This document shows positions 29,320 through 38,396 of a stretch of 64,000 nucleotides of DNA, one piece after another (positions within the stretch are counted from its first letter, which is position 1; each line of letters opens with the position of its first letter). Source of the DNA: CAYYKK01 sp046351395 (GTDB taxonomy: Bacteria; Myxococcota_A; Polyangia; Polyangiales; Polyangiaceae); NCBI GenBank assembly GCA_046351395.1, contig JAXLYP010000017.1, positions 124,001-188,000 of the forward strand, written 5' to 3'. The translations under genes were made by a program, and so were the position numbers. The notes under the pieces were generated by a model. The model saw only the letters and a list, made by a program, of their open reading frames with translations. It was not told the DNA's origin and ran no database searches.

Positions 29320-29372
29320 ATCAAGCTACGCGTCTTGATGCCTTCTTGATCCGAAGTGTCGCCGCATTGACG
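29320..29372 (+). promoter_or_regulatory. Candidate KdpE operator and promoter of the kdpFABC operon
   Basis: TCTTGA occurs at 29333-29338 and again at 29344-29349, exactly 11 bp apart. A perfect inverted pair ATCAAG/CTTGAT (29320-29325 and 29334-29339) overlaps the first copy. A possible -35, TTGACG at 29367-29372, begins 23 bp after the start of the second hexamer. The same hexamer pair, spacing and downstream TTGACG recur before the kdpC2 unit at 38409, and a similar layout precedes the porin. No convincing -10 follows at 17 bp. Regulation by KdpE is inferred. Confidence 0.6.
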
Positions 29373-29438
29373 CGCCTCAGACCGGCGCCCGTGCAGAATC
29401 GCACTGTCTTCGGAGGCGCCTCGCCGAGGCGAAACCCA

Positions 29439-29519
29439 ATGGACCTTCTCTACGTCGGCATCTCCGCCGCCTTTTTTGCGCTGACCTGGGGCCTCTACCG
29501 CCTCTTGGAAAAGCTCTGA
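29439..29519 (+). CDS. 26-residue membrane microprotein ahead of kdpF
   Basis: MDLLYVGISAAFFALTWGLY continues to RLLEKL and stop: one transmembrane helix with a basic C-terminus. Similar tiny ORFs precede kdpF in other Kdp operons of high-GC bacteria. I recognise the pattern but know of no function; it may stabilise the pump like KdpF. A decayed duplicate of this ORF and its leader lies at ~38520-38600, which supports that it is an old part of the operon. kdpF starts 8 bp after its stop. Confidence 0.75.
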   Translation: MDLLYVGISAAFFALTWGLYRLLEKL

Positions 29520-29526
29520 GGTCGCC

Positions 29527-29619
29527 ATGTCCGCGCTCGTGATCGTCGGCGGTGTCCTATCCGCTGCGCTCCTCGTCTATTTGTTCGTCGCGCTGCTCGC
29601 CCCGGAGAAGCTCCAGTGA
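29527..29619 (+). CDS. kdpF: KdpF, small subunit of the potassium-transporting ATPase
   Basis: 30 aa: one hydrophobic helix (SALVIVGGVLSAALLVYLFV) ending in the family's signature ALLAPEKLQ. KdpF stabilises the KdpFABC complex in the cytoplasmic membrane. Its stop overlaps the GTG start of kdpA (GTGA), so translation of the two is coupled. It was found by reading the short gap between the microprotein gene and kdpA. Confidence 0.88.
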   Translation: MSALVIVGGVLSAALLVYLFVALLAPEKLQ

Positions 29620-31361
29620 CCACGCACGGCACCGTTACGCTGCTCGTCTTCGTCGGCGTCCTGCTGGGGCTCGCGTGGCCGCTCGGATCGTTCATCGCCG
29701 ACGTGATGGAGGGCAAGCCCGGCTGGATGGGGCGCCTGCTCGGCCCGATCGAGAGGCTCTTCTATCGCGCCGCTGGCGTCCGCTCGGAGGACGAGCAGAC
29801 GCCTCGACAGTACGCGCTCGCCGCGCTCGTGTTCAACGTGCTCGGCCTCCTCGTCGTCTATGGCCTCCAGCGGCTCCAGGCCTCGCTGCCGCTGAACCCG
29901 GACGGAATGGCTGCCGTATCGCCCGAGGTGAGCTTCAACACCGCCGTCAGCTTCGCGTCGAACACGAACTGGCAGGCCTACGGCGGCGAGTCGACCATGA
30001 GCTACCTCACGCAGATGGCGGCGCTCGCGGTGCAGAACTTCCTCTCTGCGGCGACCGGTATCGCGGTGATGGTCGCGCTCGTCCGCGGCTTCACGCGCGC
30101 CGAGTCGAGGACCCTCGGGAGCTTCTGGGTCGATCTCACCCGGACGACGCTGTACGTCCTCGTCCCGCTGTCCTTCGTGTTCGCGCTCTTCCTCGTGAGC
30201 CAGGGCGTCGTCCAGACGTTCGACGGTCACGCGACCGCGCAGCTCGTCGAGCCGCTCACGCTGCAGGACGGGACGACGGTCACCGATCAGCTCATCTCCA
30301 TGGGACCGGCCGCCTCCCAGATCGCGATCAAGCAGCTCGGGACGAACGGCGGCGGGTTCTTCAACGCGAACTCGGCGCACCCGCTCGAGAACCCGACGGC
30401 GCTCTCGAACTTCTTCGAGCTCGTCGCGATCCTCCTCGTCCCTGCGGCGCTCTGCTTCACGTTCGGGAAGATGGTGAGGGACCGCCGGCAGGGGAACACG
30501 CTCATCATCGCGATGCTGGCGATCTTCGTCCCGCTCGCGGTGGTGTGCATCGCCTCCGAGCAGGCGGGCAACCCTGCGCTCCGCTCGCTCGGCGTCGACC
30601 AGCTGGCGAGCGCGTTCTCGTCCGGCGGCAACATGGAAGGCAAGGAGGTGCGGTTCGGCATCGCAGACAGTGGCCTCTGGGCCACGGCCACCACGGCGGC
30701 CTCGAACGGCAGCGTCAACGCGATGCACGACAGCTTCACGCCGCTCGGCGGGATGGTCCCGATGGTGCTGATGCAGCTCGGCGAGGTCGTGTTCGGCGGC
30801 GTCGGCTGCGGCCTCTACGGCATCCTGATGTTCGCGGTCGTCGCCGTCTTCATCGCGGGCCTCATGGTCGGACGGACGCCCGAGTACCTCGGCAAGAAGA
30901 TCGAGGCCTACGAGATGAAGATGGCGTCGCTCGTGGTCCTCTTCCCGTGCGCCGCCGTATTGGTCGGCACCGCGATCGCGTGCATCTCGAAGTCGGGGAC
31001 GGAAGGGGTGCTCACGAACGCCGGCGCGCACGGCTTCAGCGAGATCCTCTACGCGCTCTCGTCCGGCTCGAACAACAACGGCTCCGCGTTCGGCGGGCTC
31101 ACGGCGAGCGGACAGTTCTACTCGATCCTGATCGGCCTCTGCATGCTGATTGGCCGGTACTGGATCCTGATCGCGATCATCGCGCTGGCGGGTGCATTGG
31201 CCAGGAAGAAGCGCATCCCCATCAGTCCGGGGACGCTCCCGACGCACACTCCACTCTTCGTCGCGCTGCTCGTCGGCACGATCCTCATCGTCGGCGCGCT
31301 CACGTTCATCCCGGCGCTCGCGCTCGGCCCGATCGTCGAGCACCTCGAGCTCCACGGGTAG
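29616..31361 (+). CDS. kdpA: KdpA, potassium-translocating channel subunit
   Basis: 581 aa, usual length. It has about ten transmembrane helices and the four-fold selectivity-filter repeats of the SKT superfamily, for example VSFNTAVSFASNTNWQAYGG (first) and GTNGGGFFNANSAHPLENPT (second); later copies are near residues 370 and 470 (SSGSNNNGSAFGGLTASGQF). KdpA binds potassium on the periplasmic side and passes it to KdpB. GTG start overlapping the kdpF stop. Coding quality is clean, with no indels, in contrast to kdpD copy 1 downstream. Confidence 0.95.
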   Translation: MTTHGTVTLLVFVGVLLGLAWPLGSFIADVMEGKPGWMGRLLGPIERLFYRAAGVRSEDEQTPRQYALAALVFNVLGLLVVYGLQRLQASLPLNPDGMAAVSPEVSFNTAVSFASNTNWQAYGGESTMSYLTQMAALAVQNFLSAATGIAVMVALVRGFTRAESRTLGSFWVDLTRTTLYVLVPLSFVFALFLVSQGVVQTFDGHATAQLVEPLTLQDGTTVTDQLISMGPAASQIAIKQLGTNGGGFFNANSAHPLENPTALSNFFELVAILLVPAALCFTFGKMVRDRRQGNTLIIAMLAIFVPLAVVCIASEQAGNPALRSLGVDQLASAFSSGGNMEGKEVRFGIADSGLWATATTAASNGSVNAMHDSFTPLGGMVPMVLMQLGEVVFGGVGCGLYGILMFAVVAVFIAGLMVGRTPEYLGKKIEAYEMKMASLVVLFPCAAVLVGTAIACISKSGTEGVLTNAGAHGFSEILYALSSGSNNNGSAFGGLTASGQFYSILIGLCMLIGRYWILIAIIALAGALARKKRIPISPGTLPTHTPLFVALLVGTILIVGALTFIPALALGPIVEHLELHG

Positions 31362-31403
31362 GACCAAAGCTGAATCGAGTGCCTCTGGCACGGGAGCATT
31401 TTC

Positions 31404-33467
31404 ATGTCGACACAGGCTCGTCCACTGTTCGAGTCGGCGATTGTCCGCCGCGCCATCGGCGATGCGTTCGTCAAGCTCGACCCGCGCCGGATGATCAAGA
31501 ACCCCGTCATGTTCGTCGTCGAGGTCGGGAGCTTCTTCACGACCGTGCTCGCCGTGCACGCCGCGGTCACGTCGAACGGCGAGTCTCCCGCGGGGTTCAT
31601 CGCGGCGATCTCCGTGTGGCTCTGGTTCACCGTGCTGTTCGCGAACTTCGCCGAGGCGATGGCCGAGGGACGGGGCAAGGCGCAGGCCGACGCGCTGCGG
31701 AAGGCGAAGAAGGACGTCCCGGCGAAGAAGCTCGAGGCGCCGAAGCGGGACGCGAAGTCGACCGAGGTGAGCGCGTCGCAGCTCAAGAAGGGCGACTATG
31801 TCCTGGTCGTCGCAGGGGAGTACATCCCCGGCGACGCCGAGGTGGTCGAGGGGGTCGCGTCGGTCGACGAGAGCGCCATCACGGGCGAGAGCGCGCCGGT
31901 CATCCGCGAGAGCGGCGGGGACCGGAGCGCCGTCACGGGCGGGACGCGCGTCCTCTCGGACTGGCTGATCCTCCAGATCTCCGCGAACGCAGGCGAGAGC
32001 TTCCTCGACCGCATGATCGCGATGGTCGAGGGCGCGAAGCGGAAGAAGACGCCGAACGAGATCGCGCTCGACATCCTGCTCGCGAAGCTGACGATCATCT
32101 TCCTCCTCGCGACGTGCACGCTGCTCCCGTACTCGATCTACGCGGTCGCGTCGGCGGGCGCGGGCTCGCCGGTGCCGCTCACGATCCTCGTCGCGCTGCT
32201 CGTCTGTCTGATCCCGACCACGATTGGCGGTCTCCTCTCGGCGATCGGCATCGCGGGTATGGACCGCATGATCCAGGCGAACGTCATCGCGACCAGCGGC
32301 CGCGCCGTCGAAGCCGCCGGAGACGTCGACGTGTTGCTCCTCGACAAGACGGGGACGATCACGCTCGGGAACCGCCAGGCGACAGCGTTCATCCCGGCGA
32401 ACGGCGTCTCCGAGCGCGAGCTCGCCGAGGCGGCCGAGCTCTCGTCGCTCGCCGACGAGACGCCCGAAGGCCGAAGCATCGTCGAGCTCGCGCGTCACAA
32501 GTTCCAGATCGCGGAGAGAAAGGTCGAAGGCGCCGTGTTCGTCCCGTTCACGGCCCAGACCCGGATGAGCGGCGTGGACGTCGGCGGCGTGAGCATCCGC
32601 AAGGGCGCCGCCGACGCCGTCAACAAGTACGTCGCGGCGCAGGGCCACACCGTCTCGGCCGAGGTGAAGGACGCGGTCGCGACCGTCGCCAAGAAGGGCG
32701 GAACGCCGCTCGTGGTCGCGAACGGCAAGGGCGTGCTCGGCGTCGTCGCCCTGTCCGACATCGTGAAGGAGGGGATCAAGGAGCGCTTCGGCGAGATGCG
32801 GCGGATCGGGATCAAGACCGTGATGATCACGGGCGACAATCCGCTCACCGCCGCCGCCATCGCGGCCGAGGCGGGCGTCGACGACTTCCTCGCGGAGGCG
32901 ACGCCCGAGGCGAAGCTCTCGATGATCAAGGACTACCAGAGGAAAGGACACCTCGTCGCGATGACGGGCGACGGGACGAACGACGCGCCGGCGCTCGCGC
33001 AAGCGGACGTGGCGGTCGCCATGAACACGGGCACGCAGGCGGCGAAGGAAGCCGGCAACATGGTCGATCTCGACTCGAACCCGACGAAGCTCCTCAGCAT
33101 CGTCGAGATCGGCAAGCAGATGCTCATGACGCGCGGCTCGCTGACGACGTTCTCGATCGCGAACGACATCGCCAAGTACTTCGCGATCATCCCCGCCGCG
33201 TTCGCCGGGACCTATCCGGTGCTGCGGAAGCTCGACGTCATGCGGCTCCACTCGGCCCAGAGCGCCGTGCTCTCCGCGGTCATCTTCAACGCGCTCATCA
33301 TCGTCGCGCTCATCCCGATCGCGCTCCGCGGCATCAAGTACAAGCCAGCGCCCGCGTCCGCTCTGCTCCGACGCAACCTGCTCGTCTACGGCCTCGGCGG
33401 CGTGGTGCTCCCGTTCCCGTTCATCAAGCTCATCGACATGCTGCTCGCGGCCCTCCACCTCGTGTGA
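31404..33467 (+). CDS. kdpB: KdpB, P-type ATPase subunit
   Basis: 687 aa, usual length. Motifs: DESAITGESAPV (actuator loop, TGES), DKTGTITLGNR with phosphorylated Asp314, KGAADAVNKYV as nucleotide-binding region, MITGDNPLTA and MTGDGTNDAPALAQADVAVA as hinge. KdpB uses ATP to drive potassium uptake through KdpA. It begins 42 bp after kdpA. The last nine codons (MLLAALHLV and stop) recur almost unchanged at 38612-38641, where they are all that remains of a second kdpB. Confidence 0.95.
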   Translation: MSTQARPLFESAIVRRAIGDAFVKLDPRRMIKNPVMFVVEVGSFFTTVLAVHAAVTSNGESPAGFIAAISVWLWFTVLFANFAEAMAEGRGKAQADALRKAKKDVPAKKLEAPKRDAKSTEVSASQLKKGDYVLVVAGEYIPGDAEVVEGVASVDESAITGESAPVIRESGGDRSAVTGGTRVLSDWLILQISANAGESFLDRMIAMVEGAKRKKTPNEIALDILLAKLTIIFLLATCTLLPYSIYAVASAGAGSPVPLTILVALLVCLIPTTIGGLLSAIGIAGMDRMIQANVIATSGRAVEAAGDVDVLLLDKTGTITLGNRQATAFIPANGVSERELAEAAELSSLADETPEGRSIVELARHKFQIAERKVEGAVFVPFTAQTRMSGVDVGGVSIRKGAADAVNKYVAAQGHTVSAEVKDAVATVAKKGGTPLVVANGKGVLGVVALSDIVKEGIKERFGEMRRIGIKTVMITGDNPLTAAAIAAEAGVDDFLAEATPEAKLSMIKDYQRKGHLVAMTGDGTNDAPALAQADVAVAMNTGTQAAKEAGNMVDLDSNPTKLLSIVEIGKQMLMTRGSLTTFSIANDIAKYFAIIPAAFAGTYPVLRKLDVMRLHSAQSAVLSAVIFNALIIVALIPIALRGIKYKPAPASALLRRNLLVYGLGGVVLPFPFIKLIDMLLAALHLV

Positions 33468-33523
33468 GCTCCGCGGACAGACCTCGGCTGAAAGGAGCGC
33501 CTCCGGCGCGCTCGGTGAATCCC

Positions 33524-34171
33524 ATGAAGACACTCCGACCGGCCCTCGTCCTGCTCGCGATCTTCACGATCGTCTGTGGGCTCCTCTATCCCCTCGCCGT
33601 GACGGGCGCCGCGAACGTGTTCGCGAAGCAGCGCATGGGGAGCCTCGTCGTCGCGGCCAACGGACAGATCGTCGGCTCGAGGCTGATTGGACAGTCCTTC
33701 ACGAACCCTGGCCACTTCTGGGGCCGTCCGTCCGCGACGAGCCCCCAGCCCTACAACGCGGGCAGCTCGAGTGGCTCGAACCTCGGACCATCGAACACCG
33801 CGCTCCACGACGCCATCCGTGATCGTGTGGCGGCGCTGAAGGCCGCGGATCCGGATCAAGCGGGTCCGGTGCCGATCGATCTCGTCACCGCGTCCGGCAG
33901 CGGCCTCGATCCGGACATCAGCCCGGCTGCGGCCTACTATCAGGTGCACCGGGTCGCGATCGCGCGCGGCCTCGACGTGTCGAAGGTGCGCGCGCTCGTC
34001 GACGCGAACGTCGAGGGCCGGTTCCTCGGGATCCTCGGCGAGCCGCACGTGAACGTGCTGCTCTTGAACCAGGCGCTCGACGTTCTCGCAGGCGGCGCGC
34101 CCGCTCCGGTGCCGACGCCCGATCAATCCGCGAGCGCGGCGCCCGAGACCTCGGCGAGCGCGGCCGAGTAG
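33524..34171 (+). CDS. kdpC: KdpC (copy 1), accessory subunit of the potassium ATPase
   Basis: 215 aa, slightly longer than the usual ~190-200 because of an Ala/Pro/Ser tail. One N-terminal transmembrane helix (LVLLAIFTIVCGLLYPLAVT), then GSRLIGQSFTNPGHFWGRPS, the family's SSGSNLGPSN motif, and SGSGLDPDISPAAAYYQV. KdpC couples KdpA to KdpB and raises ATP affinity. ATG at 33524 follows an in-frame GTG. Copy 2 (38701) is about 80% identical; the region around DPDISPAAAYYQV is almost identical at DNA level, suggesting gene conversion. Confidence 0.93.
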   Translation: MKTLRPALVLLAIFTIVCGLLYPLAVTGAANVFAKQRMGSLVVAANGQIVGSRLIGQSFTNPGHFWGRPSATSPQPYNAGSSSGSNLGPSNTALHDAIRDRVAALKAADPDQAGPVPIDLVTASGSGLDPDISPAAAYYQVHRVAIARGLDVSKVRALVDANVEGRFLGILGEPHVNVLLLNQALDVLAGGAPAPVPTPDQSASAAPETSASAAE

Positions 34172-34177
34172 TTGGCG

Positions 34178-36892
34178 ATGGACGGCCGCCCCGATCCCGA
34201 GGAGCTCCTCGATCGCCTCAGGGCGAACGAGGCGCGGGTCGGCAAGGGCACGCTCAAGATCTTCTTCGGCGCGGCGCCCGGCGTCGGCAAGACGTTCGCG
34301 ATGCTGGAGTCGGCCCGCCGCCTCGAGAAGGAGGGGTGGACGTCGTGGTCGGCTGCGTGGAGACGCACGGTCGAGCCGAGACGGCGGCGCTCGTCGAGGG
34401 CCTGGAGGCGCTGCCGATGCGCTCTGTGGAGTACCGCGGCGCGACGCTCCGCGAGTTCGATCTCGACGGCGCGTTGAAGCGCAAGCCGGGCATCCTGCTG
34501 CTCGACGAGCTCGCGCACACGAACGCGCCGGGAGCCTGCACAAGAAGCGCTGGCAGGACGTCATGGATCTGCTCGACGCGGGGATCGACGCCACACGACG
34601 CTGAACGTGCAGCACGTCGAGAGCCTGAACGACGTCGTGCGCGAAGTGACGCAGATCCGGGTCCGCGAGACGGTGCCGGATCGGGTGCTCGAGCGCGCGG
34701 ACGAGATCGAGCTCGTCGATCTTCCGCCCGATGATCTCCTGCAGCGATTGTCCGAGGGCAAGGTCTACCTGGCCGAGCAGGCCGCGCGCGCGAAGACCGG
34801 TTCTTCCGGCGCGGGAACCTCCTCGCGCTCCGGGAGCTCGCCCTCCGTCAGACGGCGCAGCACGTCGACAGCGACGTACGCGAGTACCGGACCGAGCACG
34901 CGATCGCGACGACGTGGGCGTCGGGTGAGCGGATCCTCGTCGCGGTCGGGCCCGCGCCAGCCTCTGCGGGTCTGGTCCGCGCCGCGCGGAGGATGGCCGA
35001 TCGGCTTCGGTCGCCCTGGATCGCGGTCTCGGTGGAGTCGACCACGGCCGCGCTCCCAGCCGCGGCGCGCGCGCGGCTCGATGCGAACCTCGGGCTCGCG
35101 GCGGATCTCGGCGCGACCGTCATCCGCCTCGCCAGCGACAGCCTCGCGCGCGCGCTGATCGAGTGCGCGGCGAAGCAAAACGTCACGCGGATCCTGATCG
35201 GCAAGCCGACGCACTCACGCCTCCGCGACTTCGTGCGCGGGTCGCTCCTCGACGCGGTGGTGCGGGGCAGTGGCAACATCGATGTACTCGTCACGTCGGG
35301 CAGCGACGCGGAGGAGCCTCGACCGAGCGGCGATCCCGGCTCGCGCGCCGCCGCGCCCGGCAGCCCGCTCGCCCTCGCCCCCTACGCGATCGGGACGCTC
35401 GCGATCCTCGCGGTGACGGGGCTCGGCATGACGGTGAGGGCGCGCCTCGATCTCGCCGACGTCGTCATGCTCTACCTCCTCGCGATCGGCGCCGTCGCGA
35501 TGCGGTTCGGGCGCTGGCCGAGCGTGGTCGCGGCCGCGCTCGCGGTCGCCGCGCTCGACTTCTTCTTCGTGCCTCCGTTCTACGAGTTCGTCGTCACGGA
35601 CGCGCGGCACGTCTTCACGTTCGCGATGATGTTCGTCGTGGGCGTGCTCTTGAGCGGCCTGATGCTCCGGATCCGGCGGCAGGAGCGCGCGGCGTGGCTC
35701 CGCGCCGAGCGAACCACGATGCTCTACGCGCTGACGCGCGCGATCGCGGGGGGCGTCGACCGCGGAGGAGATCGCAGGCATCGTGAGTCGACACGTCGAG
35801 ACGACCCTGGACTGCGACGCCACGGTGTGGCTGGCGACCGGCGAGCGATCGAAGCTCGCGCGCATCGACCCGGACGCGCCCGTCGACCCGCAAGACGAGA
35901 TCGTCGCAGCGTGGGTGCTCGAGCATGGGAAAATCGCTGGGCTCGGTACCGACACGCTCGCAGGAGCCAAGGTGTTCGCCGCGCCGATGGTCTCCGCGAC
36001 GGCGACGTGGGGCGTCGTCGCGCTCCGGCCGCGCGTCCAAGGGGCGCTCGTCGATCGCGAGCAGAGGGACCTCCTCGAGGCGTTGCTGCGTCAGGCCGGA
36101 CTGGCGATCGAGCGGGCTCACCTCGCGGAGGAGGCGCGCCTGGCGGCGCTGCGCGCGAAGACGGAGGAGCTCCGAGCGTCCCTGCTGTCCGCGGTGTCGC
36201 ACGATCTTCGGACGCCGCTCGCCGCGATCACTGGCGCCGCGACGTCTCTCCTGGACGCCTCCGAGCGCTTCGCCGAGCCGCAGCGCGTGGAGCTCCTCAG
36301 CGCCATCTGCGAGGAGGCCGATCACCTCGAGCGCCTCCTCACGAACCTCCTCGACATGACGCGGATCGACTCGGGTGGGATCGCGGTGAAGCGGGACTGG
36401 GTCCCGATCGAGGAGGTCGTGGGATCGGCGCTCGCGCGCGTCGAGAAGACCTTGGCGGGCCATCCGCTCGCGATCGATCTGCCCGCGGATCTCCCGCTCG
36501 TCGCGGTCGATCCGGTGGTGTTCGGGCAGGTCTTCGTGAACCTGCTCGAGAACGCCGCGAAGTACACGCCGGCCGGCTCGGCGATCGAGATCGCGGGGCG
36601 CCGAACGGAGCGCGCGGTCGAGATCGACGTGGCGGATCACGGCCCCGGCATCCCCGAGGCGATCCAGAAGCGCGTCTTCGAGAAGTTCTACCGCGGCGCT
36701 GGCGAGCGGGCGGGCGGGGTAGGCCTCGGCCTCGCCATCTGTCGCGGGATCGTCGAGGCCCACGGCGGGACCATCTCAGTCACGAACCGGCCTGAAGGCG
36801 GGGCGCTGTTTCGGATCTCGCTCCCGCTCCTCGACGAAGCGCCGCCCGTGCCATCCGAGCCGCCGGCCCCCGAGACGAAGGACGCGACGTGA
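34178..36892 (+). pseudogene. kdpD: KdpD copy 1, sensor kinase gene with five single-base indels
   Basis: Full-length homologue of the intact kdpD at 39357, but the frame changes five times. Compared with copy 2: a G is missing near 34333-34336, a G near 34530-34532, a T at 34590/34591 and one base near 34795-34798; an extra G lies in the run at 35748-35752. Net change is -3, so the last part (GAF, HisKA with SHDLRTPLAAITG, HATPase) returns to the original frame. All domains are present in pieces. Three of the lesions lie in a 352-bp tract otherwise identical to copy 2. As written it cannot make a working sensor, but errors in the consensus are an equally good explanation. The start is taken by analogy with copy 2. 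Confidence 0.85.
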
Positions 36893-36950
36893 GAGAAGAA
36901 GGAGACCTCGTATTGGTCATCGAAGCCGACAGGACGCTTCACTCATGCGT

Positions 36951-36979
36951 TCTTGACACCGTTGGGGCCCATCTTGAAC
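36951..36979 (+). promoter_or_regulatory. Candidate KdpE-type site upstream of the porin gene
   Basis: TCTTGA at 36951-36956 and 36972-36977, 21 bp (two helical turns) apart. The second copy is part of TTGAAC (36974-36979), which starts 23 bp after the first hexamer, the same spacing as TTGACG after the proximal hexamer in the two kdp promoters. The 11-bp partner is not well conserved here, so this is a weaker member of the set. It suggests that the porin is co-regulated with the pump. Confidence 0.45.
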
Positions 36980-37040
36980 CCGCTCTGCTTCGGCGCTCGC
37001 TAAACAGCGGACATCCGTCTCCGAGACTGGAGCACCCATC

Positions 37041-38396
37041 ATGTTCGAGACTCTCGTTTGCAGTCCGCTCGCCAGAGGACTCCTCGTCGCTGGTTGGCTC
37101 TTGATCGCGCCGTCGCTCGCGCACGCGCAGCCGGTGTCACCGGTCACGCCCGAGCAGCCCGCGGAGCCCCCCCGGCCCGCGCAGCCCGCCGAGCCGGTTT
37201 CGCCGCCGGCGCAGCCGGCGCCAGCTGGCGAACCACCGAAGGGCGACCATGCGCCCGTCAATCAGGCCGAGGCTCCTCCGAAGAGGTGGTACGAAAACAT
37301 CGAGCTCTCGGCGTTCATCGACGCGTATGTCTCTTTGAACACGAACTTCCCCCAGCCCGAAGGCCCGACTCCCACCGGCGGTGGAAACAGCTTTCGGGCC
37401 TACGACGTGAACAACGGCCTGAGCCTCCATTGGATAGGCGCCGACTTGTCCTACGCGCCAGAACCGATCGGAGCCACGCTGGGCGTTCGATTTGGACCCT
37501 CTGCAACCATTTACGCGGCGTCCGACGCGGCCATCCATCTCGAGAACATCAAGCAGGCGTTCGCGACACTGAAGGTCAAGCAGTTTACGCTCGACTTTGG
37601 TAAGTTCGACACGTTCATCGGGGCCGAGGTCGCGGACAGTCAGTTCAACATGAACTACACGCGCGGCGTCCTCTACTGGTACGCTCAGCCTCTGTTCCAT
37701 ACCGGATTCCGTGTCCAGTACGACTTCGGTGAGCTCGCGACGCTCCGAGCGATCGTGGTCAATGGCTGGAACGACACGCTCGACGACAACGCGGGGAAGA
37801 GCGGCGGCCTCCAGTTGACGATCAAAGGAAAGGACAAAATCACTGCATCGCTCGGCTACATCATCGGTCCGGAGCAGGCGGACACGGCGGTCGTCAGCTG
37901 CCCGGCGGACACGGCCTTCACTGGCGGTAAGTGCGTGGCGGCGCGCGGCGAGCCGGGCGGCGATTTCGACGTCGCGGTCGACGGAGCGAACAGCCGGCTC
38001 AAGCACATCGTCGACCTCGTGGTCGATGCGAAGCCTGTCGAGCCCCTCCGCATCCTCGCCAATGGCGACTTCGGTGCCGAGCAGCAGCCGGGGGGCGACT
38101 ACGCGCTGTGGTATGGCGCGGCCCTCGCGGTGGGCGTGACCCCCGCGAAGATCTGTTCACTCGCGCTGCGCGGGGAGGCCTACCGCGACGCCCAGGGCTA
38201 CACGACGGGCGTCGGGACCCCGATCACGTTCTTCACCGGCACCTTGACCGCGAACCTCAGCCCGGTCGATCAGCTGTCTGTGTTCTTCGACGCGCGGCTC
38301 GATGGGGCGACGCAGAGTGTCTTCCAGAAGCGGATCGAAGAGAGCGCGCCCCTGCAATTCACGACGACGCTCGGCACGATCGTGAAGACCAACTGA
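37041..38396 (+). CDS. Outer-membrane beta-barrel porin (BBP2-like)
   Basis: 451 aa. Sec signal peptide ending AHAQ, then a Pro/Ala-rich periplasmic stretch (~30-75), then an amphipathic beta-barrel of about 370 residues. Barrel features include WYENIELSAFIDAYVSLN, GVRFGPSATIY, FTLDFGKFDTFIGAEVADS, NYTRGVLYWYAQPLFHTGFR and a final strand QFTTTLGTIVKTN. This is the BBP2/OmpL-like family of outer-membrane channels. It sits between the two kdp copies, on the same strand, with an operator-like site upstream. I infer it provides outer-membrane potassium entry under low potassium; that substrate is not shown by sequence. Confidence 0.82.
   Translation: MFETLVCSPLARGLLVAGWLLIAPSLAHAQPVSPVTPEQPAEPPRPAQPAEPVSPPAQPAPAGEPPKGDHAPVNQAEAPPKRWYENIELSAFIDAYVSLNTNFPQPEGPTPTGGGNSFRAYDVNNGLSLHWIGADLSYAPEPIGATLGVRFGPSATIYAASDAAIHLENIKQAFATLKVKQFTLDFGKFDTFIGAEVADSQFNMNYTRGVLYWYAQPLFHTGFRVQYDFGELATLRAIVVNGWNDTLDDNAGKSGGLQLTIKGKDKITASLGYIIGPEQADTAVVSCPADTAFTGGKCVAARGEPGGDFDVAVDGANSRLKHIVDLVVDAKPVEPLRILANGDFGAEQQPGGDYALWYGAALAVGVTPAKICSLALRGEAYRDAQGYTTGVGTPITFFTGTLTANLSPVDQLSVFFDARLDGATQSVFQKRIEESAPLQFTTTLGTIVKTN

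Noticed and set aside
31387..31403. TGGCAC as a sigma54 -24 element before kdpB
   Set aside because: The -12 TTGC element is missing at the required distance, and kdpB follows kdpA by only 42 bp.
29577..33533. A 1318-codon open frame on the minus strand opposite kdpA and kdpB
   Set aside because: It is antisense to clear Kdp genes, has Arg/Asp/Glu-dominated composition and no motif; high GC keeps such frames open.
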